DNA of 64,000 nucleotides from Comamonas piscis (lineage in GTDB: Bacteria > Pseudomonadota > Gammaproteobacteria > Burkholderiales > Burkholderiaceae_C), in the NCBI RefSeq assembly GCF_014109725.1, contig NZ_CP058554.1:124001-188000 (forward strand). The letters run 5' to 3'. A program made the translations under genes and the position numbers. The notes below the pieces were generated by a model. The model worked only from the letters and a program-made list of their open reading frames with translations. It was not told where the DNA came from and did not search any database. This document shows positions 36,341-44,154 of the stretch, in pieces; within the stretch, counting starts at the first letter, position 1, and the number at the start of each line of letters is the position of its first letter.

Positions 36341-37801
36341 ATGCGCCTGGGTATCCGCCTGCTGTTTGCGTTCTTCCTGATCAACGGGCTGGCGGCCTTT
36401 TTTGTGCTGCGCGTGTTCATGGCCGAGATCAAGCCCAGCGTGCGCAAGGTGACCGAAGACACCTTGGTGGAGACCGCCTACCTGCTGGCAGCCCAGGCCA
36501 GCGATGACCTGGCCGATGGCAAGCTCAGCACTGACGCCAGCCACAGCCGCTTTGCCCGGCAGGTGCAGGCTGCCTTCCAGCAGCCGCTGCGGGTGTGGAT
36601 CTGGGACACGCGCAAGGCCGCGCTGGACCTGCGGGTGACGGTCACCAACGCCCAGGGCCGGGTGCTGTTCGATTCCGCTGGCCAGGATGTCGGGGCCGAC
36701 TACGCACGCTGGCGCAACATAGCGCTCACCCTGCGCGGTGAATACGGCGCCCGCACCTCGCGCGAAGTGGCGACCGACGAGGCCACCAGCGTCATGTATG
36801 TCTCGGCGCCCATCGAGCGTGATGGCCAGATCCTGGGCGTGCTCACGGTCTCCAAGCCCGCCAATGCGGTGCAGAGCATCATCGACAGCAGCGAAAGCAA
36901 GATGCTGCGCGGCGGCTTGCTGTTTTTGCTGCTGTCGGCCGCCGTTGGCTTTGCCATCACCTGGTGGCTGGTGGTGCAGGTGCGCAAGCTGCGCAGCTAT
37001 GCCCAGCATGTGCAGGGCCCCACCTTGCAGGAGGCGCAAGGTAATCTATTGCCGCCCAAAATGCCCGAGGTACCCGATGTTCCCGGCGAGCTGGGCGACC
37101 TGGCCCAAGCCATGGATTCGATGCGCCGCCGCCTGGAGGGGCGCGACTACATCGAAGGCTATGTGCGTGCCCTGACGCATGAGCTCAAGAGCCCGGTCGC
37201 CGCCATCCGGGGCGCGGGTGAGCTATTGCAAGACGAGCTGCCGGCCGCCGACCGCGCGATGTTTGCCCAGCAGGTGGTGGACCAGAGCCTGCGCCTGCAA
37301 AACCTGATCGACCAGCTGATGCAGCTGAGCCAGCTGGAGCAGCGCAGCGGCCTGGCCTCGGCCGCCGCCCACACCAGCCTGCGCGCCTGCGCCGAGCAGG
37401 CCATGGCGCAGCTGCAGGCCACCGCCGCGCAAAAAGGCATACAGCTGGTAGTGCAAGGCGATGACAGCCAGGGCGCCTGGGATGCAGCCCTGGTCACGCT
37501 GGCCATCAGCAATCTGCTGGCCAATGCGCTGGATTTCTCGCCCGCGCACAGCCAGATCGTGCTGACCCTGGCACCCCAGCGCCTGAGCGTGCAAGACAGC
37601 GGCCCGGGCGTGCCCGACAGCCTGCTGCACCGCCTGGGCGAGCGCTTTTTCACCACGCCGCGCCCCAATGGCGAGCGCAGTGGTACGGGGCTGGGCCTGT
37701 CCATCGTGCAGCGCATCATGCTGCTGCATGGCGGCCGGCTGCAGTTTGCCAACACCCAGCCCGGCCTGCGCGCCAACCTCGATTTTTCAGCGCAGGACTG
37801 A
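36341..37801 (+). CDS. creC: Two-component sensor histidine kinase, CreC-like
   Basis: A 486-residue membrane sensor kinase. Two membrane helices (about residues 6-26 and 190-212) flank a periplasmic sensor domain; a HAMP-like linker follows, then the dimerisation/phosphorylation helix with His280 in RALTHELKSPVAAIRGA, and an ATPase domain with NLLANALDF (N box) and GTGLGLSIV (G box). CreBC systems respond to growth conditions and to beta-lactam stress in several Gram-negatives. It is nine bases after creB and shares its operon. Confidence 0.9.
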   Translation: MRLGIRLLFAFFLINGLAAFFVLRVFMAEIKPSVRKVTEDTLVETAYLLAAQASDDLADGKLSTDASHSRFARQVQAAFQQPLRVWIWDTRKAALDLRVTVTNAQGRVLFDSAGQDVGADYARWRNIALTLRGEYGARTSREVATDEATSVMYVSAPIERDGQILGVLTVSKPANAVQSIIDSSESKMLRGGLLFLLLSAAVGFAITWWLVVQVRKLRSYAQHVQGPTLQEAQGNLLPPKMPEVPDVPGELGDLAQAMDSMRRRLEGRDYIEGYVRALTHELKSPVAAIRGAGELLQDELPAADRAMFAQQVVDQSLRLQNLIDQLMQLSQLEQRSGLASAAAHTSLRACAEQAMAQLQATAAQKGIQLVVQGDDSQGAWDAALVTLAISNLLANALDFSPAHSQIVLTLAPQRLSVQDSGPGVPDSLLHRLGERFFTTPRPNGERSGTGLGLSIVQRIMLLHGGRLQFANTQPGLRANLDFSAQD

Positions 37802-37908
37802 GCACGTCATCCCCCTCTCCGCCACTTCACGCTGCCTTCACAGACTTCATGCTCGGCTCACCGGGGCCGCCGACACTCGCCGCACCGATACACAGCAACG
37901 AGGAATGC

Positions 37909-39324
37909 ATGAAAAACAGACTGGTGCAAAAGGCCCTGAGCCTGGCCATCACCATCGCGCTTTTGATGGTGGCGCTGATGATGATCAGCGATGTGGTGCG
38001 CGACCGCATCTACAACCGCGACCGCGCGATGCAAAGCGTGGTCAACAGCACCGCAGGGGCCCAAACCCTGTTTGGTCCCGTGCTGGCGCAGCGCTGCAGC
38101 CGCGAGGTGAGTGGCAAGGACAGCGAAGGGCGCGTGGAGACGCGGCTGGTCAGCTTTCAGCGCTATGCGCTGCCCGATGAAATAACGCACCAGGCGCGCA
38201 CCGATATGCAGCCCCGTGCGCGTGGCCTCTACCAGGTCAACACCTTCTTGCTGGCCGACAAGCTGGTGGCCCGGTTTGCGCCCGGCAACCAGCTGCAGGG
38301 CAAGCCCGAGGGCGCCTCGGTGCGCCACTGCGATGCGCCACGCTTGATCCTGCCGCTGAGTGATCCGCGCGGCATCCGCAGCGCCGCACTGCTGGTCGAT
38401 GGCAAGCCGCTGCCGCTGGAGCCGGGCACGGGCCATGCGGTGTACAGCCGGGGCCTGCAGTCCAAACCGCTGCCCACAGCGATGGCCGACAGCAGCGCGG
38501 CGATGGAAGTGGTCGTGCAGCTGCAGCTGATGGGCACGGAGCGCCTGGCCTTTGTGCCGCTGGGTGGCACCAACCAGGTCAGCATGCAGGCCGACTGGCC
38601 CCACCCCTCGTTTGGCGGTAATTTTCTGCCGCTGAGCCGCGAGGTCAGCGACCAGGGCTTCGGCGCCAGCTGGAGCATCCCGGCGCTTGCCTCATCGGCC
38701 CGCCAGGCCTTTGTGCAAGAGCGCCCGCTGTGCAGCCTGGGTATCGCCGACACCAGCGACCCCTACGCATCCAACGAAAGCCAGTGCCTGGAGCAGTTTG
38801 GCACCAGCTTTATCGACCCGGTCAATCCCTACAGCCTGAGCGACCGCGCCACCAAGTACGGTGTGCTCTTCGTGGTGTTGACCTTTGTGGCCGTGGCCAT
38901 GTTCGAGGTGCTGAAAAAGCTGCGCGTGCATCCGGTGCAGTACCTGCTGGTGGGCTCGGCGCTGTGCATTTTCTTCCTGCTGTTGATCAGCCTGTCCGAG
39001 CATGTTGGCTTCAGCCAGGCCTATGCGATTGGCGCCAGTGCCTGCGTGCTGCTGCTGGGCTACTACGCCAGCCACATCCTGGGCAGCCTGCGCCGTGGCC
39101 TGCCATTTGCCGCGCTGATTGCGGTGATGTATGGCCTGCTGTTTGTGCTGCTGCAGCTGGAGCAAACGGCGCTGGCCGTCGGTTCGCTCGCACTGTTTGC
39201 CGTGCTGGCCATCGTGATGGTCGCCACCCGCAAAGTGGACTGGTATGCCTTTGGCAAAAGCGACAGCACCGAGCCCGCAAAAGCTGCCAAAGCCGCTGCC
39301 TACAGCCCCCAGGAGGCCGCATGA
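37909..39324 (+). CDS. creD: Inner membrane protein CreD
   Basis: A 471-residue inner-membrane protein: an N-terminal helix (residues about 8-30), a large periplasmic domain to about residue 315, and five or six helices in the C-terminal third. The family sequences (RAMQSVVNSTAGAQTLFGPVL, NPYSLSDRATKYGVLFVVLTFVAVAMFE) identify CreD. It is regulated by CreBC in other bacteria and tied to envelope stress. The start at MKNRLVQKAL is set by a GAGGAA ribosome binding site. Its stop codon overlaps the start of a small ORF. Confidence 0.93.
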   Translation: MKNRLVQKALSLAITIALLMVALMMISDVVRDRIYNRDRAMQSVVNSTAGAQTLFGPVLAQRCSREVSGKDSEGRVETRLVSFQRYALPDEITHQARTDMQPRARGLYQVNTFLLADKLVARFAPGNQLQGKPEGASVRHCDAPRLILPLSDPRGIRSAALLVDGKPLPLEPGTGHAVYSRGLQSKPLPTAMADSSAAMEVVVQLQLMGTERLAFVPLGGTNQVSMQADWPHPSFGGNFLPLSREVSDQGFGASWSIPALASSARQAFVQERPLCSLGIADTSDPYASNESQCLEQFGTSFIDPVNPYSLSDRATKYGVLFVVLTFVAVAMFEVLKKLRVHPVQYLLVGSALCIFFLLLISLSEHVGFSQAYAIGASACVLLLGYYASHILGSLRRGLPFAALIAVMYGLLFVLLQLEQTALAVGSLALFAVLAIVMVATRKVDWYAFGKSDSTEPAKAAKAAAYSPQEAA

Positions 39325-39518
39325 TCACCGACCGCCACATGGAACAACAGCGCCAGCAATGGCGCCAGGCCCAGCAGCAGCTGACCCGCAGCCAGTTGCG
39401 CAGTCTGCGTGACCAGTGGCTGGAGCGCGGCAGCCAGCTGCCGCTGCAGGCCAATGCAAGGCGCTTGATGTGGCTGCGCTTGCGCTGCTCGCTGCTGCTG
39501 GCGCAGCAGCGGTTCTGA
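39321..39518 (+). CDS. Small hypothetical protein coupled to creD
   Basis: A 65-residue, Gln/Arg-rich protein (MITDRHMEQQRQQWRQAQQQ...). Its ATG overlaps the creD stop in an ATGA junction, with an AGGAGG ribosome binding site eight bases upstream inside creD, so translation coupling is likely. It is predicted to be helical: the N-terminal half is charged and the last 15 residues are hydrophobic-aromatic with Arg (LMWLRLRCSLLLAQQRF). I recognise no family. A terminator-like hairpin follows. Confidence 0.6.
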   Translation: MITDRHMEQQRQQWRQAQQQLTRSQLRSLRDQWLERGSQLPLQANARRLMWLRLRCSLLLAQQRF

Positions 39519-39535
39519 GCGCCAGCTACCCCCCA

Positions 39536-39573
39536 AAAAGCAAAGGCAGCCCGAGGGCTGCCTTGTTGCTTTT
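39536..39573. terminator. Bidirectional terminator between creD unit and MCE operon
   Basis: Nested stem: AAAAGCAA plus AGGCAGCC on the left pair with GGCTGCCT plus TTGCTTTT on the right, with a CGAG loop. It serves the converging genes on both sides. Confidence 0.8.
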
Positions 39574-39586
39574 CAAACGTGGGAGG

Positions 39587-40225
39587 CTATTTGGCCGGCG
39601 GCGCGCCACTGCCTCGGCTGATCGCGCGCAGGCGTGCCTCGGGCGACAAACCCCGCACGCACTGCACATTGGCATCGCCCAACAGGCTGTCGCACTTGCG
39701 GATGGCGGTGTCCAGATCGGCTTCGCGCTGGCGCTCGGCCTGGCTCTTGGGCGGTGTGGCGATCGAGACCTCGCTGGCCGCCTGCTGGTGGGCATCCTGG
39801 ATGCCGCTGGCACGCTTTTGCCTGGCCTCCCGCAGGCATGCCTGCTGCGCGCTCTTGCTGTCCTTGTCGCTGCCGGCATGGCGGCTTTTGCATGCATCCA
39901 CGGCCAGCGTATGAACCCGCTCGACCTGGGCGGCCATGGCCTTGAAACGGTTGTTGCCACTGGGGTGGCGCCGTGCCTGCAGCTCGGAAGCATCTACCTC
40001 GTGCTGGGTTTCCACCTCCAACGCGCAGCGGCGCTGCGCAGCCGTCCCTGCAGCACCGCTCTTGCACTGCGCCAAGGCTTTCTCGGTGCGTGCATCCAGC
40101 TGATCGACCGCCTGCCGGTAGGCATCGTCGCCCATGTCTGCTGCAAACAGCGGCAACACCACCGCGACTCCCAGCGCCCACCCGACGGCCAGGCGCCAGC
40201 GCCGAGCCTTGCGCGCCTCCTGCAT
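39587..40225 (-). CDS. Hypothetical exported protein in the MCE operon
   Basis: A 212-residue protein with an N-terminal hydrophobic segment (residues about 10-30) that looks like a signal peptide ending near FAADMG. The mature part is helical, charged and carries spaced Cys residues (LAQCKSG, RRCALE, DACKSR, QACLRE, RKCDSL, VQCVRG), likely three disulfide pairs. The start overlaps the stop of the preceding auxiliary lipoprotein gene by one base (TGATG), so it is the last gene of the same operon. No family recognised. Confidence 0.7.
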   Translation of the reverse strand: MQEARKARRWRLAVGWALGVAVVLPLFAADMGDDAYRQAVDQLDARTEKALAQCKSGAAGTAAQRRCALEVETQHEVDASELQARRHPSGNNRFKAMAAQVERVHTLAVDACKSRHAGSDKDSKSAQQACLREARQKRASGIQDAHQQAASEVSIATPPKSQAERQREADLDTAIRKCDSLLGDANVQCVRGLSPEARLRAISRGSGAPPAK

Positions 40226-40920
40226 CAGCGACCCTGTTCGCGCAGCCAGGTATCGAGCTGCTGGGCCACCTGGTCGGTGGCAGCAGCCAGGGCAGCGGCG
40301 GCGCCGGCGGCATCGGCACTGGCAGCGGGCTGCTGGGCATTGAACACTTGCTGCGCCAGCCAGCGCTCACCCTTGGGTGTGATCTCGCTCAAGGTGGCGC
40401 GCATGCGCAGCACGCCTTGGCTCGACTGGGCCGAGTCAAACACCTGGCTGAAATCCACCACTTCGAGGCGCAGCATCGCCGGGTAGCCGGACTTGCGCAA
40501 CAGCTGGTTGGCGCCATCGTCATCCAGCACCACGGCGCGCTGGCCGCTGAGCGCGTCGCGCATGCGCTGCTGGATCAGCTGCATCGCGGGCAAGGCCCAA
40601 CTGGCCTGGGTGTAGGGGCGCAGCTCACGCACATCGGCATAGGCCAGGCGGTAGTAAATAGCGGCGCTGGCATCGGGCACACCGGCTGCGCGCACATTGG
40701 CCAGCACCAGCGGCTCGGCGTTGGCCGATGGCGCGCTGGGCGCCTTCAGTGCCTGCACCGGGCCAAAGTCATAGCGGGCCACGGGCTGCGGCTTTTGCGG
40801 CAAGGCCGAGCAAGCGGCCAGCACGGCCACCGCTGCCGCTGCCAGCGCCAGACGGCCAGCCGTTTGCAAACGCAGGGCGTGCTGTGCCACCCGTTGAGTA
40901 GTAGAAAACATGGCATCCAT
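40225..40920 (-). CDS. ABC-type transport auxiliary lipoprotein (PqiC/DUF330-like)
   Basis: A 231-residue lipoprotein with a lipobox LAAC (about residue 36) and an ABC-transport-auxiliary type domain (WLREQGR end, YRLAYADVRELRPYTQASWALPAMQLIQQRM). Such proteins partner MCE/Mla-type lipid transporters in the periplasm. The start at MDAMFSTTQR (40920) is one of two close ATGs; the other is 40911. It lies directly behind the MCE gene and overlaps the next gene by one base. Confidence 0.82.
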   Translation of the reverse strand: MDAMFSTTQRVAQHALRLQTAGRLALAAAAVAVLAACSALPQKPQPVARYDFGPVQALKAPSAPSANAEPLVLANVRAAGVPDASAAIYYRLAYADVRELRPYTQASWALPAMQLIQQRMRDALSGQRAVVLDDDGANQLLRKSGYPAMLRLEVVDFSQVFDSAQSSQGVLRMRATLSEITPKGERWLAQQVFNAQQPAASADAAGAAAALAAATDQVAQQLDTWLREQGR

Positions 40921-40921
40921 C

Positions 40922-41887
40922 CTATCGACCGCTTCCCGCCGGCTGGGGCGCGACAAAACCTGGCTCGCCAGGGCCCGGCAGCGCGTTGGAGCTGCCATAA
41001 ATCAGAGACTGCGGGTTGTTCTTGAAGGCCTCGGCCGTATCGCCCATGCGGCGGGCGGCAGCGCCCACATCGTGCATGGTGCGGCCCATGGCGGGCAAGG
41101 TGCCGCGGTTGAAGTTGTCGGCCGCGTCGCTGACCTTCTCGACTGCCTGGCCCATCTGGTCCACCACGCCACCCTTGGCCGCCAGGCTGCCGACCGCCGT
41201 GCTCACATCGTTAGAGGTTTTCTGGATACCGGCGAGGGTCTTGCGCGCATCCTGGGCAATCGCAGGCAGGCTGTCGAGCGCCGGATCGAGCTTGGTGTCG
41301 ACTGTAACGACGAGGCGCTTGCTCAGCTGGTCCAGGCTTTGTGCGGCCTGGCCCAGGCTCTTCATGCTGTCCACCAGCACCTGCTGGTTCTGCGGATTGA
41401 GCAGGTCATTGACCTTGCGGGTAGCGTCTTCCACCTGCTGCAAGATGATCGGCCCCTGCTCGGCAATCTGACCAAAGGGCGAGGGCTTGACCCGCAGGCG
41501 CGGAATACCATCCGGGCCGGGCGGCAGCGGTGTGGTTTCGCTGTTGTCGTCATCAAGCTGGATATGGGCCAGGCCGGTAACGCCCTGGTAGCCCAGCATC
41601 GCATAGGTGGTTTTCGTAATCGGCGCTTCGGAGTTGACCGCAATGATGATCAGCACCGTGCCATCGCGGGCCGGATCAAATTCGATCTTGGTGACCCGGC
41701 CCACAGCCACGCCCTTGTAGCGCACTGCCGCCTGGGGCTGCAGGCCGCTGACGGTCTCACGCGTAGAGAGTTCATAGCGGGTGTAGTTGGTGTTGTCACG
41801 GCCCATCCACAGGCTCAAAAAGATGACCAGTGCGGTGAGCAAGACCACAAACAACCCGGCCGCGAGGGCATGCGATTTGTTTTCCAT
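40922..41887 (-). CDS. MCE/MlaD family substrate-binding protein
   Basis: A 321-residue protein with one N-terminal membrane helix (residues about 6-27), an MCE domain with the VSGLQPQAAVRYKGVAVGRV and TGLAHIQLDDD segments at residues about 45-120, and a long C-terminal helical region that is probably coiled coil. It binds lipid and bridges the permease to the auxiliary lipoprotein. It is longer than E. coli MlaD (183), a common feature of betaproteobacterial family members. Two bases separate it from the ATPase gene upstream. Confidence 0.9.
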   Translation of the reverse strand: MENKSHALAAGLFVVLLTALVIFLSLWMGRDNTNYTRYELSTRETVSGLQPQAAVRYKGVAVGRVTKIEFDPARDGTVLIIIAVNSEAPITKTTYAMLGYQGVTGLAHIQLDDDNSETTPLPPGPDGIPRLRVKPSPFGQIAEQGPIILQQVEDATRKVNDLLNPQNQQVLVDSMKSLGQAAQSLDQLSKRLVVTVDTKLDPALDSLPAIAQDARKTLAGIQKTSNDVSTAVGSLAAKGGVVDQMGQAVEKVSDAADNFNRGTLPAMGRTMHDVGAAARRMGDTAEAFKNNPQSLIYGSSNALPGPGEPGFVAPQPAGSGR

Positions 41888-41889
41888 AG

Positions 41890-42717
41890 CTATTCCTTCG
41901 CCCCACCAAGCGCCACCGGAGCCATTGCTCGGCGTCCACGCTCACCCAGGAAGAAATGTTCAATAAAAGGGTGCTTGAACTGCACCACATCCAGCGGAGC
42001 GCCCGTGACGATCACCTGTTTCTCCGCCAGCACTGCCACCCGGGTGGACAGCGCAAACAAGGTATCAAGGTCATGGGTGACCATGACCACCGTCAGACCC
42101 AGCTCCCGGTGCAGGTCCTTGAGCAGGTCGCAAAATTCGTCGGAGCTGTTCGGATCGAGCCCGGCCGTGGGCTCGTCGAGCAGCAACAGCGGCGGGTCCA
42201 TGATCAGCGACCGAGCCAGCGCCACGCGCTTGACCATGCCGCCTGACAGATCGGAGGGCATGCGGGTGGCATGCTCGGGCTTGAGGCCCACCATCTGCAG
42301 CTTGACCATGGCCGCGTCATGCACCACCGACTTGGGCAAGGTGCCCTGCTCGCTGAGCGGAAAGGCGATGTTCTCCAGCACATTGAAGGCCGAGAACAGC
42401 GCCCCCTGCTGGAACAGCATGCCCATGCGCGAAGCGGCGCCGCGCAGGCTCAGCTCTTTGACGGGCTGGCCCATGATCAGCACCTCGCCCTTGGAGGGCT
42501 GCAACAGCCCCAGCATCTGGCGCAGCAGCACCGACTTGCCGGTGCCCGATCCGCCCACGAGGGTCAGAATCTCGCCCCGGTACACCGCCAGGTCCAAATC
42601 CTGGTGGATCGCAAAGGCGCGGTCGCCCTGGCCGAACACGGTCCAAAGCTTGCGGATATCGACCACCTTCTCATCGCTGGTCGGCGCGCTTGGGGGTTGG
42701 GAGACAGGCTGGTCCAT
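41890..42717 (-). CDS. MlaF-like ABC transporter ATP-binding protein
   Basis: A 275-residue ATPase. Walker A GGSGTGKSV, the Q-loop region FQQGALFSAFNVLENIAFPL, the signature LSGGM and Walker B LLLLDEP, and the D-loop are intact. The FNVLENIAF and SLIMDPPLLLLDEPTAGLDP features are typical of MlaF-type lipid transporters. The start at MDQPVSQPP (42717) follows the permease stop by two bases; the frame's upstream extension lies inside the permease and is rejected. Confidence 0.92.
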   Translation of the reverse strand: MDQPVSQPPSAPTSDEKVVDIRKLWTVFGQGDRAFAIHQDLDLAVYRGEILTLVGGSGTGKSVLLRQMLGLLQPSKGEVLIMGQPVKELSLRGAASRMGMLFQQGALFSAFNVLENIAFPLSEQGTLPKSVVHDAAMVKLQMVGLKPEHATRMPSDLSGGMVKRVALARSLIMDPPLLLLDEPTAGLDPNSSDEFCDLLKDLHRELGLTVVMVTHDLDTLFALSTRVAVLAEKQVIVTGAPLDVVQFKHPFIEHFFLGERGRRAMAPVALGGAKE

Positions 42718-42719
42718 CG

Positions 42720-43844
42720 CTAGAACCCCACCTTGCGGAAAGCGATCGCAAAGATCGCATCCAGCACAATCACGGCGGTGATCGAGATCACCACCGACGA
42801 GGTCGTGCCGCGCCCCAGGCTCTGGGTGTTGGGCTCTACCTCCAGCCCCCAATGGCAGGCAATCAACGCGATGGCCACGCCAAAGGTGACCGACTTGGCC
42901 AAGGCCAGATACAGGTTGGCAATGTCCACCGCACCAGGCATGGCCTGGAGGAAATAAGCGGGCGATACGCCCATCGCGGCATCGGCGGCCATCATGCCGC
43001 CCACTAGCGCACAGACTGTCGTCCACATCGACACCAGCGGCATCGCAATGGCCAGCGCCAGTGCGCGGGGCATTACCAGGCGGTAGCCCTGGGCAATGCC
43101 CATCACCTGCATCGCATCCAACTCTTCGTTGACCCGCATCACACCGATTTGCGCGGTGATGGCCGAGCCGGTTCGACCAGCGACCAGGATGGCGCCCAGC
43201 AAGGGCCCCAGCTCTCGCACCAGCGAGATCCCCAGAATATTCACGATAAAGGCGTCCGCGCCAAACTGGCGCAGCTGCAAGGACATCAGGTAGGCCAGCA
43301 CCACCCCAATCAAAAAGCCCACCAGCGCGGTGATGGGCAGCGCCGTGGCGCCCATCGCATACAAATGGCCCGAGACATCGCGCCAGGGGCCACGCAGCGG
43401 GTTCTTCAAGAGCCGCAGCACATCGAGCAGCAACTGCCCCACCATCTGGACCATGCTGCGCACATGGGCCAAAAAGCCCAACAGCACCAGGCCCAGCTGA
43501 ATCAACCAGCCCCACCAGTTGACCTTGGACTCTGGCGGGCAACCCATCGTCAGCGACGCGACCCGGTCCAGCATCTGGCGCTGCAGATCAGTGGTGCGCA
43601 GCTGCGCGGGCCATTGCTGGCCCCAGTGGTCCCAAAGCAACTGCGCGCCCACATGGTCCAGCCACTGCACTTCGCTCAGGTCCCAGCCTTGGGCAGCCTG
43701 GGCCGGTGTGCTGTCCAATTGGCGGCTCAGGTCGCGCCACAACGCGCGTTGGCCCAGCTCAGCCGCACCCCAGCGCCCGCGCAGCTGCGCCCAGCGCTGC
43801 GAGCCGTCCTGAAGTTGCTGAATAAGAGGGGCCGTATCGTCCAT
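42720..43844 (-). CDS. MlaE-like permease with N-terminal STAS-like domain
   Basis: A 374-residue permease. Residues about 1-105 look like a degenerate STAS domain, which some Mla-type systems carry fused to the permease rather than as separate MlaB. Residues about 120-374 hold the MlaE core with LRQFGADAFIVNILGISLVRELGPLL, VAGRTGSAITAQIGVMRVNEELDAMQ and RGTTSSVVISITAVIVLDA. First gene of the operon; phospholipid transport across the envelope is inferred. Confidence 0.88.
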   Translation of the reverse strand: MDDTAPLIQQLQDGSQRWAQLRGRWGAAELGQRALWRDLSRQLDSTPAQAAQGWDLSEVQWLDHVGAQLLWDHWGQQWPAQLRTTDLQRQMLDRVASLTMGCPPESKVNWWGWLIQLGLVLLGFLAHVRSMVQMVGQLLLDVLRLLKNPLRGPWRDVSGHLYAMGATALPITALVGFLIGVVLAYLMSLQLRQFGADAFIVNILGISLVRELGPLLGAILVAGRTGSAITAQIGVMRVNEELDAMQVMGIAQGYRLVMPRALALAIAMPLVSMWTTVCALVGGMMAADAAMGVSPAYFLQAMPGAVDIANLYLALAKSVTFGVAIALIACHWGLEVEPNTQSLGRGTTSSVVISITAVIVLDAIFAIAFRKVGF

Positions 43845-44154
43845 GGATCCAAAAATAATGCAGTTCGCCCTACTGCGAACGCTTACGCACTATAGCCGGT
43901 CTGCCACCCCACTGCCGCTTGCCAGCCAGCGAAGGCAGCGCTTGACGCTGTAGGAAAGGGTCGCTGAACCACCGCAGTGCTGCATCCGCGCCACGCTGGC
44001 CGAAAGGGGGCATCCACAGTCGCCTGGGCAATGGGCTCGGCAGCGGGCAGGGCATTGGTTTTCCCGCTTGGCAAGCCCGGCATACTGCTTACAAACTAGC
44101 CGATTCGTTGGACCGCGCGCACCAGCAGGTGCCGCATCATAAAAAAGACAGCAC
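43845..44154. other. Divergent intergenic region, MCE operon and GMC oxidoreductase
   Basis: 310 bases with no credible gene. It contains a short dyad GTTCGC/GCGAAC (43864-43881) near the permease start and, for the plus strand, TTGGCA (44068-44073) and TACAAA (44090-44095) spaced by 16 bases, a weak promoter candidate for the GMC gene. Nothing else stands out. Confidence 0.4.

Noticed and set aside
42718..43542. N-terminal extension of the MlaF-like ATPase
   Set aside because: It overlaps the permease gene out of frame; the ATPase domain starts just after 42717.
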